A DNA stretch of 64,000 bases from Fragilaria radians (taxonomy: Eukaryota; Bacillariophyta; Fragilariophyceae; Fragilariales; Fragilariaceae). Of the stretch, positions 11,601 through 21,258 are shown one piece after another. Positions within the stretch are counted from its first letter, which is position 1, and each line of letters starts with the position of its first letter. A program made the position numbers and the translations under genes. The notes under the pieces were generated by a model. That model searched no databases. It was not told where the DNA came from and saw only the letters and a list, made by a program, of their open reading frames with translations. The stretch lies in NCBI GenBank assembly GCA_900642245.1, contig CAAAJI010000002.1:70438-134437 (forward strand), read 5' to 3'.

Positions 11601-11952
11601 TACATGGACGGAGCATCGTTCTGCCAATAAGATACAAGTTGCCTTTAAGCGTTTTAGCTTCAAAGCAATAAATGAGAAATCTACAAATTCTGTTTCTTCC
11701 ATGTTGAGCTCGTTGCAAGAGGATCTATCTTTATCAGATGTTGAGATAGAGAATGCAACTGCTCAAAAAAGAACATCCGTAGCTGAAGATCTAGAAATTT
11801 ATTCTGCTGTCTCAAAACAAATTCTGAAAGAAATTGAAGAGCAAACAAAAGATCGCGTCGAAAAACTATCTTTGCGTCTACGAACTGTTAGTATTCTATC
11901 AACAGCTTGTCGCTGTCATGAAAATGTACGAAACACAGTAATTTATAAGTAA
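5662..11952 (+). CDS. Giant IQ-motif (calmodulin-binding) repeat protein, 2096 aa
   Basis: One uninterrupted frame. I place the start at the ATG at 5662 (the frame also runs three codons further upstream without an ATG). Residues 1 to about 430 are Ser-rich and probably disordered. From about residue 437 to 1990 the protein is an array of IQ-type helices, each with the pattern I-Q-x-x-x-R-x-x-x-x-R followed by basic residues (for example LIQARYRGW, VTFQRLFR). The C-terminal ~100 residues are acidic and helical. IQ motifs bind calmodulin or myosin light chains, so a calcium-regulated cytoskeletal or spindle role is likely. I see no calponin-homology, ASH or motor domain, so it is not a complete ASPM, although its IQ units resemble those of the ASPM gene at 28754-35829. 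Residues about 1211-1304 and 1359-1452 are near-identical copies. Function beyond IQ binding is inference. Confidence 0.85.
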   Translation: MSTKQQTSADAGTFKSPLHARFDELQKTWLNIKEKSSNRKEVVSTSCGSDSRIRGYEYEGYFEIRSVKSCLLENSPDRKARLNQLYLPSSASSFSSHFSRQSKEFSNESVFERLYTYGKTKVQAARERDSLSNSSKSRSTFRTSGAGIGRISSDGRLFESPKSGDESTVSTISTTNSARRQSLEKLFDLRPRPQPLVSWKSPSKYAFSMDRRVKNLGRVIEEILPSDLHSFSNLSVSSTPSPMEHLLRQSIDENLNAIAPTSPDDTYNRFYSKGKKSRSSLLSQYNSPPTKPFRNSDMGLSFKRTDETTMQQVNSISNSRGDHALDMAHSIYSAQLSITDTRTMGDSFYSVSSNAPTFVNESTYSDESLLAEPCNLKDTFDLPGTDVNMSAKKYCRNVMSSENFALSNDSLYVSLMNDPNLTLQSNVDWLRSNCSARKIQRAYRERKFRPDKYDSYRAAVVIQNTWRKYHKDLIFISSTLKGWRIKCEAINCNLRTSSLSLRMELECLRKFNWRVSNKSYKSKITLQSNGLFIELSTVKQLDFKPKGIQSFAVNLKCSARNLTEKENQWSLNTMAALVVRATLLKIMKDISHRLKIRSVLMIQSWIRDVFSRGKTSSSVSCKTPFFIHTTMPCRRHHNAAMAIQREWRRHRAQVNFISPHLKSWRTDIALQNLSSGSKLKRMKAGLLVLSKAIGQVGFCWLGDEIIFNGNEIAITWQRDIKVFYGLCKQVWCPLRMTCEATWHNCFGAWNQQKLGMLLVKATLKQALDQDTETYNSYSTALIQKWWRMILVRHLDSKINHSYSSEINEIILASEPHLTSRPYDTIQIRSALIIQKFLRSVVLVREECSIPFDFQMAPKSDLTIQSDIFSTVDPEEFHSKHGSLDDKKTAAIVIQSFLRMSSKVNQFQNLLIHILKIQRFIRAYLIRKSTKVPEFEKMKDTGCLFRVQQLTEQSKPCHLEMNMVHPTNDISSVFNILHQKSYKGEMLYPSIDINLVLIQKHVRGFVQRRVFLRKKNAVLLLQRCFRKFLVYSDERRDCIVLRRHACGFHLGEIRLLQDNLIHQTKCAMLIQSFIRGSLRRKEYRSKKGHARILNRFIRTVLLQNRLRSMRNLLLSPCVPQKIENLVQHHARAKLIQARYRGFLQRRLFIKKRQSVLILQRGIRNHLKVKSEAAQKIQKTWRIYYCYKLNQRKKMDRAFTLIQSYIRCHIRKRTFLKLRRIAVTFQRLFRSKLIRDRFKQELVATQRIQTTCREFLSRQKLRLIQELQVHRTVAIQLIQARYRGWVQRRLFLKKKSCIVLIQRVLRGQLVRNRVSYEFAAALTMQRIWRSYYRCQEFLREKKRTAGVVLMQSLVRRNWKRRAFLQQRRIAVTFQRLFRCTLIRNRFKQELVATQRIQAAWREFLSRQKLRLIQELQVRRTVAIQLIQARYRGWVQRRLFLKEKDCIVLIQRVFRGGAVRRVSREMLILVKKVQRGWRKYALNRKLLLEQKCSLIRESSATFLQSRCRGFLQRRRLIRKKRSVVVIQVFFRSVVVGVIKKTFAAIMIERAWRNRKRAIQLSRFILAVSQLQSMFRRYQMRKRSAVLYERATKLQCAWRTYCSRCKYTAKLAVVVTLQKNLKMRSARMLYLKQKRSAIVIQGLYCAWKLNMTLLDVKSSIILLKRSIRGQLQRSATRFALIHLRTSGLIIKRLLLMKVFLKSPIKNSWMDVENSLQLCAAVIIQSAIRRYIAIVYMTKVLRNSNYPYLDVTIGSRWRAKFFRHDYFVTVIQRTYRGFKDRKHLEKLEYAITLVQARYRCYRDRNNFIRFRSAIVKLQIFTRISFDMKIAARNFNFGCNDLVRKDMHRSATIIQACFRRYICQLQFLPQENKMLTCEEKSRRKRNTILSGEMVNSFHSYYKPQETGEACRSITILQSLFRGNSCRRRLFRLSNKVRILQRVFRQYRQQNIEKNRLRSTKVLQRFYRLYKAHRVIANYGELRNSNYTWTEHRSANKIQVAFKRFSFKAINEKSTNSVSSMLSSLQEDLSLSDVEIENATAQKRTSVAEDLEIYSAVSKQILKEIEEQTKDRVEKLSLRLRTVSILSTACRCHENVRNTVIYK
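9291..10015 (+). repeat. Internal 444-nt segmental duplication within the IQ array
   Basis: The ~280-nt segment beginning GCGAACGTTT at 9291 recurs, nearly unchanged, beginning GCGAGCGTTT at 9735, a 444-nt (148-codon) offset. Long identical runs include the stretches around 9311-9350 and 9755-9794, and those coding for IQARYRGWVQRRLF. A more diverged copy of the same higher-order unit precedes it from about 9050. The repeat preserves the frame and adds several IQ motifs at once. Confidence 0.85.
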
Positions 11953-14177
11953 AATGTGATTGATGGTTTATTTACGTGCAACTGAATTGAGCATTGATAG
12001 CATCGCATGGTTTGATGACAGTTCATCGTTATTGTTCCATTCACTAATTCCATTATCTAGACGTTCATGCTAGCTTCAAAAATTTCTTAGAACGAAAGCA
12101 TAGCTCTTGATGATTAAAAAATGCGATTTATTTTCATTACACTTTTAAAAAAAGCAATGATGTGACCGCATGATGCGGTGGCGGCTGTCACGGATTTCCA
12201 CTCATAGAAGACACACTTAATTACAATTTTCTTTTACAATCCTTGCTACATGAAGAACAATTTAGGAAGAATCAAGTTATGATGCATCTCTGAATTTCAG
12301 ATCCAGTTTACGAGCATAAAGAGAGAAATGCAAGATCATGAAATCACATTGCCTTAATGACAAAGTTGAATTACAACAAAGGGCTTCTTTTTCATGCCCC
12401 ATTTGATTGAGAGTTATGACCAGTAAGTAGTTGCTTGCATTTACGGTTTTGAATGGAAAGCGATGTTTTGCTTTTTAGTCACGACGAAGCAACCAATTTC
12501 TTAAGTCACAAAGAACACACAACGTTTTAGCGTAAAACAAAAATCAATGGTAATAACACTGCTGAATTGCAGTTTATTCTCAAAGAATTGATTGAATCAA
12601 GTAAAATAGGCTAAAAGTAATATTGAAGATAAATGTAAAACAATACTGCAAGAAGATAATAAACATAATCATATTGGAAATATCCCTCACGTTCAATCTT
12701 GAAATGGTCATTATCTGTTGAGGATATCCATACGGGGATAGGCCCTGCTCTGGCTGAAAGTGATATTGATTTTCCTAAATTTACATTATTTGGATTAATG
12801 TAATGCCAAGACACCATCCTCGAAGGCAGTAGTGAGAATTTTCGCCCACTTCAGAATACCTCAAAAAGAGGGTGAATTATTTAAAAAATGTTCTCTGTAC
12901 AATCTACCTGCTAAATAGAGTTCCAATGATCTACCTTCTCAAAACAAAACAAATCTATGTTCAGGGATGAGTATACACAATGTGAAGTCATCATCTAGAG
13001 TGTTTCAATAATTGGATCTTGTATCCTCTTGTATCTTCAACTTTTGTGAAGTGTTGGAGCGTAACATGATGCAAGTTATTTGAATCATAGCAAATTCCGC
13101 CTAAGTTATTTTGCTTGGCCATTGAAAGCAATACTACATACCTTTCGTTTACAAGCATTCTCTTTTCATCAATGAATTTGTCTATGACGATTTATTGAAA
13201 TTTGTAGTTGGAATGAAAGGGGCATTTAATTTTTTTATTGTCCGGGAATAGGTATGTAGATACATAGGATATCCTTATTCTCTTTTTTAATTATATCAAC
13301 AATAAGGGACGACTCCAATACCAGTAAGCAAATGCATCACATAGCCTAAAAAATTAGTTTCACTCTTAACTTCGTTCATGACCATTTCAATTCATCTTCT
13401 TTATGCACAGAATATTCGCCTTTTCTTTCCCTGTTTCCTCTTTTGGATTCAATTCTCGTTTGCCTTTGAAAAAAATTGAAATCATTTTTCTTCCAAAAAC
13501 TAATTGACAGGTGTTAACTTCTTGATTCATATGTCAAGGTATGTCAGCTTGTTCAAATTACTGGCAATGAAACCATTTTGAATAATACTTCTGTTAGATG
13601 GGATTCTAAATATTGGAAAATTCTTGTGACATCAATCTTTGAATTAAAGTTAATCACTTCTTGAACTGCCACTGAAACTTGTTTAAAAGTATGATATATG
13701 ACCCATTGATAGCGAGTGACATTGAGATGATTCAAAACGGATTTAGGAGATGAAACACAAGAAGCAGAACAAGGCTGACACTTTCTTTTGGGGTTGTGAA
13801 ATCACAACAGCAAAAGGATGTGCATTTTGGATGCAATTAGAGTTGAGAACAAACCGCTTGTTGTTCAGCATTGCAGAGACTAGCAAGAAACTTGAATTGC
13901 TTTGGACTTGAAACTTGCAGAATCAAAATATAGAATATAAATATTACGGTTTTCTCCACAAGTGATACCAGATTTGGCTTTAAGAATAAACGTAATCTTC
14001 ATACAAAAGACAAACTTTGTGGACACACTTATGGGTAAAAGTTAAAAATTGAACCCCCCACAATTCGACTGTGACGAAGACGTACGTTGCTGAGTCTGAG
14101 AGGAGTAGTAGTGTAGTAAGTAACAGACTGACTGAGTAAGTTGTACACATTTTCGAAAATTAATTCGTGTTATAGTG
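11953..14177. other. Intergenic, AT-rich, no gene seen
   Basis: About 2.2 kb between the stop of the IQ protein and the HisRS start. Short frames on the minus strand (12611-12817, 13553-13735) have no recognisable domain. The last part holds the HisRS 5' region. No RNA gene or repeat was seen. Confidence 0.5.
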
Positions 14178-15701
14178 ATGATGAAAGCACTAGGTTGGTG
14201 GATGATCACGATTACAGGATTTGCGTCAAATCGACAAATTACGTTAGCCTTTTCGCTCCAAAAGCGTAGACTTGCTCGGCTGACGAACATAATTTTCGCC
14301 GAAGGTGGTGGGCGTATTTCAAATGCAGTTCGAGATAAGGATCTCTTATCGAAATCAGGTTTGGAGAGTGAAAACAGTAAACTTGACTCTTCTCCAAAAG
14401 TTCAATTGGATACGAATCCACCGAAGGGTACTCGTGACTTCTATCCAGATGATATGAGACTCCGGTCATGGTTGTTTGATCAGTGGCGACAGGTTGCAAA
14501 AACATATGCGTTTTCTGAATACGATGCACCAGTTTTGGAAAGTGAGGCCTTGTACACCCGAAAGGCCGGCGAGGAAGTTACGCAGCAACTTTATAACTTT
14601 ATAGATAAGGGTGATCGAGCGGTAGCTCTTAGGCCTGAAATGACTCCAAGTCTAGCACGTATGGTTATGGCAAAAAAGGGTGGTTTGCCCCTTCCTCTAA
14701 AATGGTTCTCGATTCCACAATGCTGGAGATACGAACGAATGACACGAGGACGACGAAGAGAACATTTTCAATGGAACATGGATATTTGGGGAGTTGCTGG
14801 CGTTGAGGCAGAGGCCGAGTTATTAAGTGCTATGGTAACGTTTTTTCAAAATGTTGGACTTAAACACGAAGATGTCGGCATCAAGGTTAACTCACGCCTT
14901 GTGATTGCTGAAGTTCTGACGCAACTAGGGATCCCAGAAGATAAGTTTGCTGCGACATGCGTTCTTGTCGATAAACTTGAAAAGTTACCTTTAGATGCCA
15001 TTCAGGGAGAACTGCAAGAGCTGGGCTTGAATCCCTCGGTAATTGAAAGACTAACTGAAGTACTCACCAACAAGTCTATTGATTCTATTCGAAATGTCCT
15101 AGGTGCGGATTCTGAAGCTGTTAAGCAATTGGAGCAATTGCTTACGCTTTGCGAGGCTTATGGCATCTCTAACTGGATTGTGTTTGATGCATCAGTTGTT
15201 CGTGGATTGGCTTACTATACTGGAGTCGTCTTTGAGGCATTTGATCGCCGAGGTGAACTTCGTGCTATCGCCGGTGGCGGCCGATATGATAAGCTCCTAG
15301 AAACCTTTGGTGGCAACCCTACGCCTGCATGTGGTTTTGGATTTGGGGATGCTGTTATCGTTGAGTTGTTAAAAGAGCGAAACGTCCTCCCATCCTTCGA
15401 CAGCGCTGGATTTGATACTGTCGTATTTGCGATGAAATCGGAACTATATCCAGTTGCCATCGATGTGGCAGCGAAACTTCGTGCAGCAGGACAAAGTGTT
15501 GACCTCGTTTTGGAAGAAAAGAAGGTAAAGTGGGCCATGAAACATGCTGATCGTATAGGTGCCAAATACTGTGCCATCATAGCTCAGGAGGAAGTAGAAA
15601 GAGGAGAAGTCTCCCTTAAAGATCTAAGTGCAGGAAAGCAGGATGCAATCAAAATTGATGAATTAGATGTTTGGGTGAGGTCACAGGGCTTGAGCCTTTA
15701 A
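14178..15701 (+). CDS. hisS: Histidyl-tRNA synthetase, probably organellar
   Basis: Charges tRNA-His with histidine. The start is the ATG at 14178 or the adjacent one at 14181 (507 or 506 aa). After ~75 residues of extension the class II core appears: motif 1 around YDAPVLE, motif 2 at RYERMTRGRRREHFQWNMDIWG with its ATP-contacting Arg, the HisRS-specific signature RGLAYYTGVVFE, the AGGGRYD block, and motif 3 at GFGFGDAVIVELL. The last ~90 residues form the HGTP anticodon-binding domain. The sequence looks bacterial-type, as expected for an organelle enzyme. The N-terminus has a hydrophobic run (GWWMITITGF) followed by basic Arg/Lys-rich sequence, which could be a plastid bipartite or a mitochondrial pre-sequence; dual targeting is common for such enzymes. 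There is no intron. Confidence 0.95.
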   Translation: MMKALGWWMITITGFASNRQITLAFSLQKRRLARLTNIIFAEGGGRISNAVRDKDLLSKSGLESENSKLDSSPKVQLDTNPPKGTRDFYPDDMRLRSWLFDQWRQVAKTYAFSEYDAPVLESEALYTRKAGEEVTQQLYNFIDKGDRAVALRPEMTPSLARMVMAKKGGLPLPLKWFSIPQCWRYERMTRGRRREHFQWNMDIWGVAGVEAEAELLSAMVTFFQNVGLKHEDVGIKVNSRLVIAEVLTQLGIPEDKFAATCVLVDKLEKLPLDAIQGELQELGLNPSVIERLTEVLTNKSIDSIRNVLGADSEAVKQLEQLLTLCEAYGISNWIVFDASVVRGLAYYTGVVFEAFDRRGELRAIAGGGRYDKLLETFGGNPTPACGFGFGDAVIVELLKERNVLPSFDSAGFDTVVFAMKSELYPVAIDVAAKLRAAGQSVDLVLEEKKVKWAMKHADRIGAKYCAIIAQEEVERGEVSLKDLSAGKQDAIKIDELDVWVRSQGLSL

Positions 15702-16579
15702 GATTGCCTTTTTTTTAAGTCATTTACATAACAATGTGTAAGCTGATACATTGTATGACTGTAGCCTTATGAACAAAGTCAAATTCTCGCCTCTAGACAG
15801 CATTAAGGCCTTATCTTGCTATCATCTTCACTTTGTAACACCAAAAGTTGGCGCTAGTCACCTTTGCCATACTGCCATTAAGAGTATCAAAATCCCTGAA
15901 ATCTTTGTTGACGAATAGAAGATAATGAGATGCTAGAATAAAATATCGTCCATAGCTGTTTTGCTGTAAAATTTGAGTGTCACCATTAAAGCGTGAAGTG
16001 AAGCCTCTCACTTCATAGCGCCATTTGTGGCAGCCAAAGCTGTCATCATTCCAACAAGGTCCAATTTCCCTAATCTAGATTTTTGAGTCAAGCGGTCGAT
16101 TATTGTTGAGGAAAAGGTCGGTCACATTCATACATCCTCCAACCTTCTCGATATGACTCTGAGTTTGCATATTTTTCTTTGACCCATTAATGATTTGTGA
16201 CCAAAAATTCAATAAAAGTTTCTTTATGTGTCGACTGTAGGATATCATTTTGAATCAATCTAAAAACTATAATTCTTATATGTAAGTATAAAAGTATCTT
16301 TACAAACAACTATTTAACTCTGCATTTAACAAGATTTCGTAATATCTTTATGCCACCAACGAAAATGTGATGTTTTTCTGCTTAATGCTTAAAGAATCAG
16401 CATTTCATTCCTTAAGACAAAGTCAGCAAATCAGTAAGGTGAAGTAATGACTTTCTTTTTACCGGTATGATAGTTCTCAAAGGAAAGAAGTCGCTATGGA
16501 GCATCTACATGAGAAAGTATGCAATATTGTGACATGAATTAGGCAGCGTAACTCGAGTAAACATGTAAGTTGAGAATTG
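15702..16579. other. Intergenic between convergent HisRS and GPI genes
   Basis: About 880 bp holding the 3' ends of two convergent genes. AT-rich, with a TTTTTTTT run just after the HisRS stop. No gene, repeat or RNA was recognised. Confidence 0.5.
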
Positions 16580-18437
16580 TTATTTTTTATGAGTCAAATA
16601 GGCTTCCAAGAGAGTGCTAGTTGAACCGTTGAAACCTTGAACAGATGCAGATGTAGTTCGCGATACTATTAATTGAGAGCGAACCTGCTTGGCCAGGACT
16701 TTTCCAAGTTCGACACCCCATTGGTCAAAGCTATTTATGCCCCAGATGAAACCCTGCACTGCTGTTCGATGCTCGTAGATTGCTAACAGCTGACCGACAG
16801 CGAAGGCATCCAATTTAGTCATGAGAATGGATGAGGAAGGGCGATTTCCTGAGAAAACCATGTGAGGTCTTAATTCTTCTGGAACCCCTTCTTGAATTAG
16901 GTCTGCCATTGTCTTCCCGTAGGCCAAGGCATCAGGCTGCGCAAAGAAATTGGACATAAGTTCATCGTGATTTGAGACGTTCTCTTCTGCTAAGTCTACA
17001 GGCTGTTGCGACTCCATAAATCCAATGAAATCAGCAGGTATTACTCGTCCTTGATGCATCAGTTGATAAAAGCTATGTTGGCCATTGGTACCTGGCTCTC
17101 CAAAAGTTACTTCACCACTTGCATGTAATAAGGGGTGATCCATCTAGGGCAACTCGCTTCCCATTGCTTTCCATGTCTACCTGCTGAATGTGCGCAGGGA
17201 AACGCTTAAGTGCTTGAGAGTAAGGCAACAAAGCTCGAATGCCATACCCTAGAAAAGTCGAGTTCCATATGCCCAGCAACCCGAGAACTACTGGGATATT
17301 ATCTCGAAGTGGACTCTTGAAAAAGTGTTCATCAATGTTATGAGCACCATTCAGAAATTCATTCATTACTGAGTATGAAAAGAATAATGATAGAGGGAGT
17401 AAGCCCACAGCCGAGGAAACAGAGAAGCGACCACCCACCCAATCCCAAAATTCAAAGACACGAGAAGGCAGAATGCCAAATTCCTGACATGCATGAATAT
17501 TGCAGCTAACCGCAGCCATGTGTTTTGAAATTATATCAGAATCCTGTATTCCTTCTCCTTGTAGGCTATGAAGGAGCCATTTGCGAACTGTTCTCGCATT
17601 CAGCATGGTCTCTGCAGTGGTGAAAGTTTTGCTGACAACAATCACTAACGTTTCCTCAGGATCCAGGTCTCGTGTTGTTAAGTGAAAGTCTACTGGATCT
17701 ACATTGGATAAGAATCGTAGGATTCGACCCTCCGATTCTTGCATTCCACGAGTATCAGCCCTAAGAGCCTCCATCACGAATTCAGGACCAAGAGAACTCC
17801 CTCCTATACCGATCGAAATAAAGTTCCTTAAAGTCTTTCCTGTTACACCTTTGTAATCTCCACAACGCACTCTATCACTAAACTCAGCTATACGAGATCG
17901 AACAGCGTGAACTTCTCGTAAAATATGAATTCCGTCCGGATTTTGATGATAATTGTAATCCTGTGGCATACGAAGAACGTGATGAAGAACAGCTCTATCT
18001 TCCGAAAAGTTGATTCTCTCCCCTGCTTGCATGTCAGCTCGACGCTCTGCGAATCCAACTGCGTCTGCCAAATCAAACAACGATTCCATAGTCTCACCAG
18101 TGACTTGTTGGCGACTGTAATCCAAAAGTATTTTTCGCCCACCTTCAGATTGATGGATTGCGATAAGTCCAGCGCAACGAGCCGAGTCATTACAAAGGTT
18201 CCGTAAATGAAGCTTATCGTCTGATCGAAATCGCTCGGCGGCCGCTTGGAGAGCATCGAATTGTGGAACTTCTGTGCTTTTCAATAAAAAATTTCGCATC
18301 CTGGAATGGGCCTCTAGAGGACTTTGACTATTTTTTGGCTGAAAGTTGGGAACCTTACTATCGGCAGAAGAATGAATTTCTGATGCCTCGCTGCTGGAAT
18401 AAATTAGATAAAAGACACAGAGCGGCAACACTTTCAT
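16580..18437 (-). CDS. GPI: Glucose-6-phosphate isomerase, frame broken by one base
   Basis: Interconverts glucose-6-phosphate and fructose-6-phosphate. It reads from the ATG at 18437 to about 17135 and then, in the next frame, to the stop at 16580; together this would be 618 aa, normal for GPI plus an N-terminal extension. Visible motifs: [10 protein letters not shown] phosphate loop, SKTFTTAET, phosphosugar-isomerase signature 1 ([13 protein letters not shown]), [20 protein letters not shown], and signature 2 ([10 protein letters not shown]) with the catalytic Lys region. The frame changes in a four-base G run (plus strand 17132-17135, C run in the gene) inside the variable loop between MESNGK and GEPGTNGQ. 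Ignoring one base gives exactly the usual 18-residue spacing, and no intron fits there. The N-terminus begins [19 protein letters not shown], signal-peptide-like, so it may be a plastid or endomembrane isoform. Confidence 0.9.
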
Positions 18438-19395
18438 ACATAAATCTGATTCGGGATGTGTCCGAATGCAGGGCTAGCTACTTGCATTATGGTCGCTTTT
18501 CAAGTAGAAATTTGGATATTTGTGATATTCAAAACAATTGCAAATAATACTTTTGAAGCCTATTCAGTATCGAAACATTTTGCTTGCCTCTGTTGAAACA
18601 GCTAGACAGATCACAAAAGCAAAAAGTAATTTAAAAAAAGTTAGATATCAAATCTGATTATGTCCTTGGTATCATCTTCCAAAAAGCGTAATCTTTAATG
18701 AAGAGTTTCTTTCCAAAGAATGCATTTTAGCTACTTTTTGATAAGGCTTTATATTATAGCTGATTTGTGCCTGATGGGTGGGTGGTTTTTGTATGAAATG
18801 TAATGGTCAAAACCCCATCCGGCTGTCACATTTCATCATCTTAAAATAACCTGAAATGAAGGAAATTTCAAAAGGCTTGCAGCAGAAATAAAGAAAATGT
18901 TTTCACAATTGCAATTCAATAGGATCTGAATGAAACATTGAGACCTAATGTTTTCATATCTTTAGGTTCGGTTCTAGTAGCCTTGCAGTATCCTGTTAGT
19001 AAGGTTACAGATGACATCATTCAATAATTCATCTAACATAGCTGATTGAGAGACAGTGACATTAGTGTACAAATACAAATTATACTATCTTTTGGTTGCA
19101 AGCTGATTAATGTGCAAATCGTAGTGTTCTGATAAAAATGTAGTGGAAATAGTAAATTGTCATGAATATTGATTGCGTTTTACTGCCTCATCTGAAATTT
19201 CCAACCCTTCTTGGGAGTTTCCTGCAAGAAGACATTTTACGTCCTTTTTCACCCCTTCAAGGACTTCGGTTAGGCAAACGCATTATAGGGTTTGGTAAAC
19301 AGTACCATTTCAATCGTTCAAATATTTAGTGGTACAAGTAGTAGTTACCAATGCACTAGTAACCAATTCTGAAACTCATTTTGTGTTAGCGATAG
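18438..19395. other. Divergent intergenic region, GPI and cation efflux genes
   Basis: About 960 bp between two divergently transcribed genes, so both promoters should lie here. AT-rich. No further gene and no recognisable motif. Confidence 0.5.
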
Positions 19396-21258
19396 ATGAT
19401 GTTCTCTAGACGGCTGTTACGATACGATAATACATTGAAACTACAAGTACGCGTTGCTGCAGAGTGGGGCAGAAGACTTTCGTTTTCATCCTTCTCTTCT
19501 TCCATTCATGACTATGGACGTCGAGTGATTCCAAATCAAAAAAGAACAAAGGCTTATCAAAATCAGTTTTCTTCAACATCATCCTCGAATCTTGCATTCA
19601 TCAGGTCACAAGTGTCTCCTTCGATACCTGGCAAAGAGGAAAGCTTCTCTGAACCATGGTCAGTTGAAAAAGCTGTGGAATCATTACGTGCTGTTAGTGC
19701 TGACAGTGAAATGGAAGAAAAAGATCCTGAACTTGGTAGGAAACTTCGAATTCAAGCCACTCGAGCTTTGTTCCTGAGTTTAGTGGAAGAGGCTGGAATC
19801 AGTAAATCCAAATTCCAACGATCTTTCACCACTTCCTCTCAAAGACCTGATGTCAATCAAACAAATGATAAGGATAAAGGAAGCAATGATAGAAATGAAG
19901 GTTTACTAAATCCTGATTTAGACACCATAAAATTAGATGGAATAAAGTCAAATTCGAACAAGGAAGATTCGATTTCCAACTTTAAAATTCCTGACTCAGC
20001 TTCACAAAATGTGGACAGTAATGGATTCAACACGGAAGCGTATCACTCAATACGATCCAAGCAAATTACAGCTCTTGGAAAAGCACGAGCCAAGACGGTA
20101 GCCAATGTCCGGCGTGCATTATATGGAAATGTTCTCATTTGCTTTGCTAAATTAGCAGCATGGTTAACTTCGGGGAGCTCATCCATGCTATCTGAACTTG
20201 TTCACTCCGTCGTAGATTGTGGAAATCAATCCTTACTGTTGGTAGGACTTCGGGATGCTGAAAATAAGGCAGATCGGAAACATCCTTACGGTTACGGTAA
20301 AAGTGTATACTTTTGGGCTTTGGTAAGTGCGTTAGGCACTTTTTTCCTCGGGGCTGGAGTAAGTATGACACATGCAGTCGGAGAACTGATTAACCCTTCC
20401 TTACAAGAGATCACCAAAGAAGTATGGGGTGTCTTGGGTATTTCTTTACTCGTCGATGGATATGTCTTCTCCAAAACCGTTGCAGAGATACGTGAAACAA
20501 AACCGAAAGGCATGTCTTTGTGGCAGCATACGTCTCAGCTTCGTGATCCTGCCACCTTGGCAATACTTCTTGAGGACGGTGCAGCTTGTCTTGGTATAAT
20601 CATGGCACTTGCTGGCATTTCAGCATCTCATGTTACCGGTATGCCAATCTTTGATGGCTTGGCGGGAGTGGGCATATCTGCGCTCTTAGCATCTATGGGA
20701 TTAATCCTTGTGAGAGTGAATCATCGCTTCTTGTTAGGACAAGCTGTAGATCGCGAGATAACGGAAAACATTGAGAAAATTTTACTCTCGCAACGCAGCA
20801 TCGATAATGTGCAATCTGTGCAGAGTCAGTGGACCAGTTCCGAGACTTTTTCGTACAAGGCAGAAGTTGACTTTGACGGAACATTCTTAGCGGCCAAGCT
20901 AATGCCTCGATATCAAAGAGAATTCCTCCAGGTAAAGGATACTCTCGATCAAGATTTACGTGTGTTACTGAGTTGGTATGCAGAGGATGTCATCCGCACA
21001 GTCGAAAGAGAAGTTCGCATTTGCGAGTATGAAATTCGACGTAAGTATCCAGGTGCGGAATATATTGAGCTCGAACCCATGAGCAAGGATGCGGATCGAT
21101 TTGCAATCGATGACAGCATGGAGACTCGATTGAGAAAGATAGAACTTGCTTCGCTCAATCAATATCTGAGATCACTTTATCAAACGACTTCGGAAAAGAA
21201 AGCTCCAGAAAACTCTTCCAATAATGGCGAAGAAGACGAAACGGATAAGTTAAAGTGA
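19396..21258 (+). CDS. SLC30A9/ZnT9-like cation diffusion facilitator, mitochondrial
   Basis: A 620-residue cation efflux transporter. The N-terminus (MMFSRRLLRYDNT..., rich in Arg and Ser, no acids in the first 20 residues) is a plausible mitochondrial pre-sequence, followed by ~180 polar residues. The transporter core starts near residue 235. It carries the HSxxD metal-site motif (HSVVDCGNQ), the HPYGYGKSVYFW block characteristic of the ZnT9 branch, LRDPATLAILLEDGAA with the second pair of site residues, and DGLAGVGISALLA before the last helix. The C-terminal cytosolic domain follows. In animals the ZnT9 branch acts as a mitochondrial zinc exporter; the same role here is inferred from family membership. 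Two ATGs lie at the start (19396 and 19399). There is no intron. Confidence 0.88.
   Translation: MMFSRRLLRYDNTLKLQVRVAAEWGRRLSFSSFSSSIHDYGRRVIPNQKRTKAYQNQFSSTSSSNLAFIRSQVSPSIPGKEESFSEPWSVEKAVESLRAVSADSEMEEKDPELGRKLRIQATRALFLSLVEEAGISKSKFQRSFTTSSQRPDVNQTNDKDKGSNDRNEGLLNPDLDTIKLDGIKSNSNKEDSISNFKIPDSASQNVDSNGFNTEAYHSIRSKQITALGKARAKTVANVRRALYGNVLICFAKLAAWLTSGSSSMLSELVHSVVDCGNQSLLLVGLRDAENKADRKHPYGYGKSVYFWALVSALGTFFLGAGVSMTHAVGELINPSLQEITKEVWGVLGISLLVDGYVFSKTVAEIRETKPKGMSLWQHTSQLRDPATLAILLEDGAACLGIIMALAGISASHVTGMPIFDGLAGVGISALLASMGLILVRVNHRFLLGQAVDREITENIEKILLSQRSIDNVQSVQSQWTSSETFSYKAEVDFDGTFLAAKLMPRYQREFLQVKDTLDQDLRVLLSWYAEDVIRTVEREVRICEYEIRRKYPGAEYIELEPMSKDADRFAIDDSMETRLRKIELASLNQYLRSLYQTTSEKKAPENSSNNGEEDETDKLK

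Noticed and set aside
17925..18206. Open frames opposite and beside the GPI gene
   Set aside because: They are overlaps of the GPI coding sequence in other frames, without domains or starts of their own.
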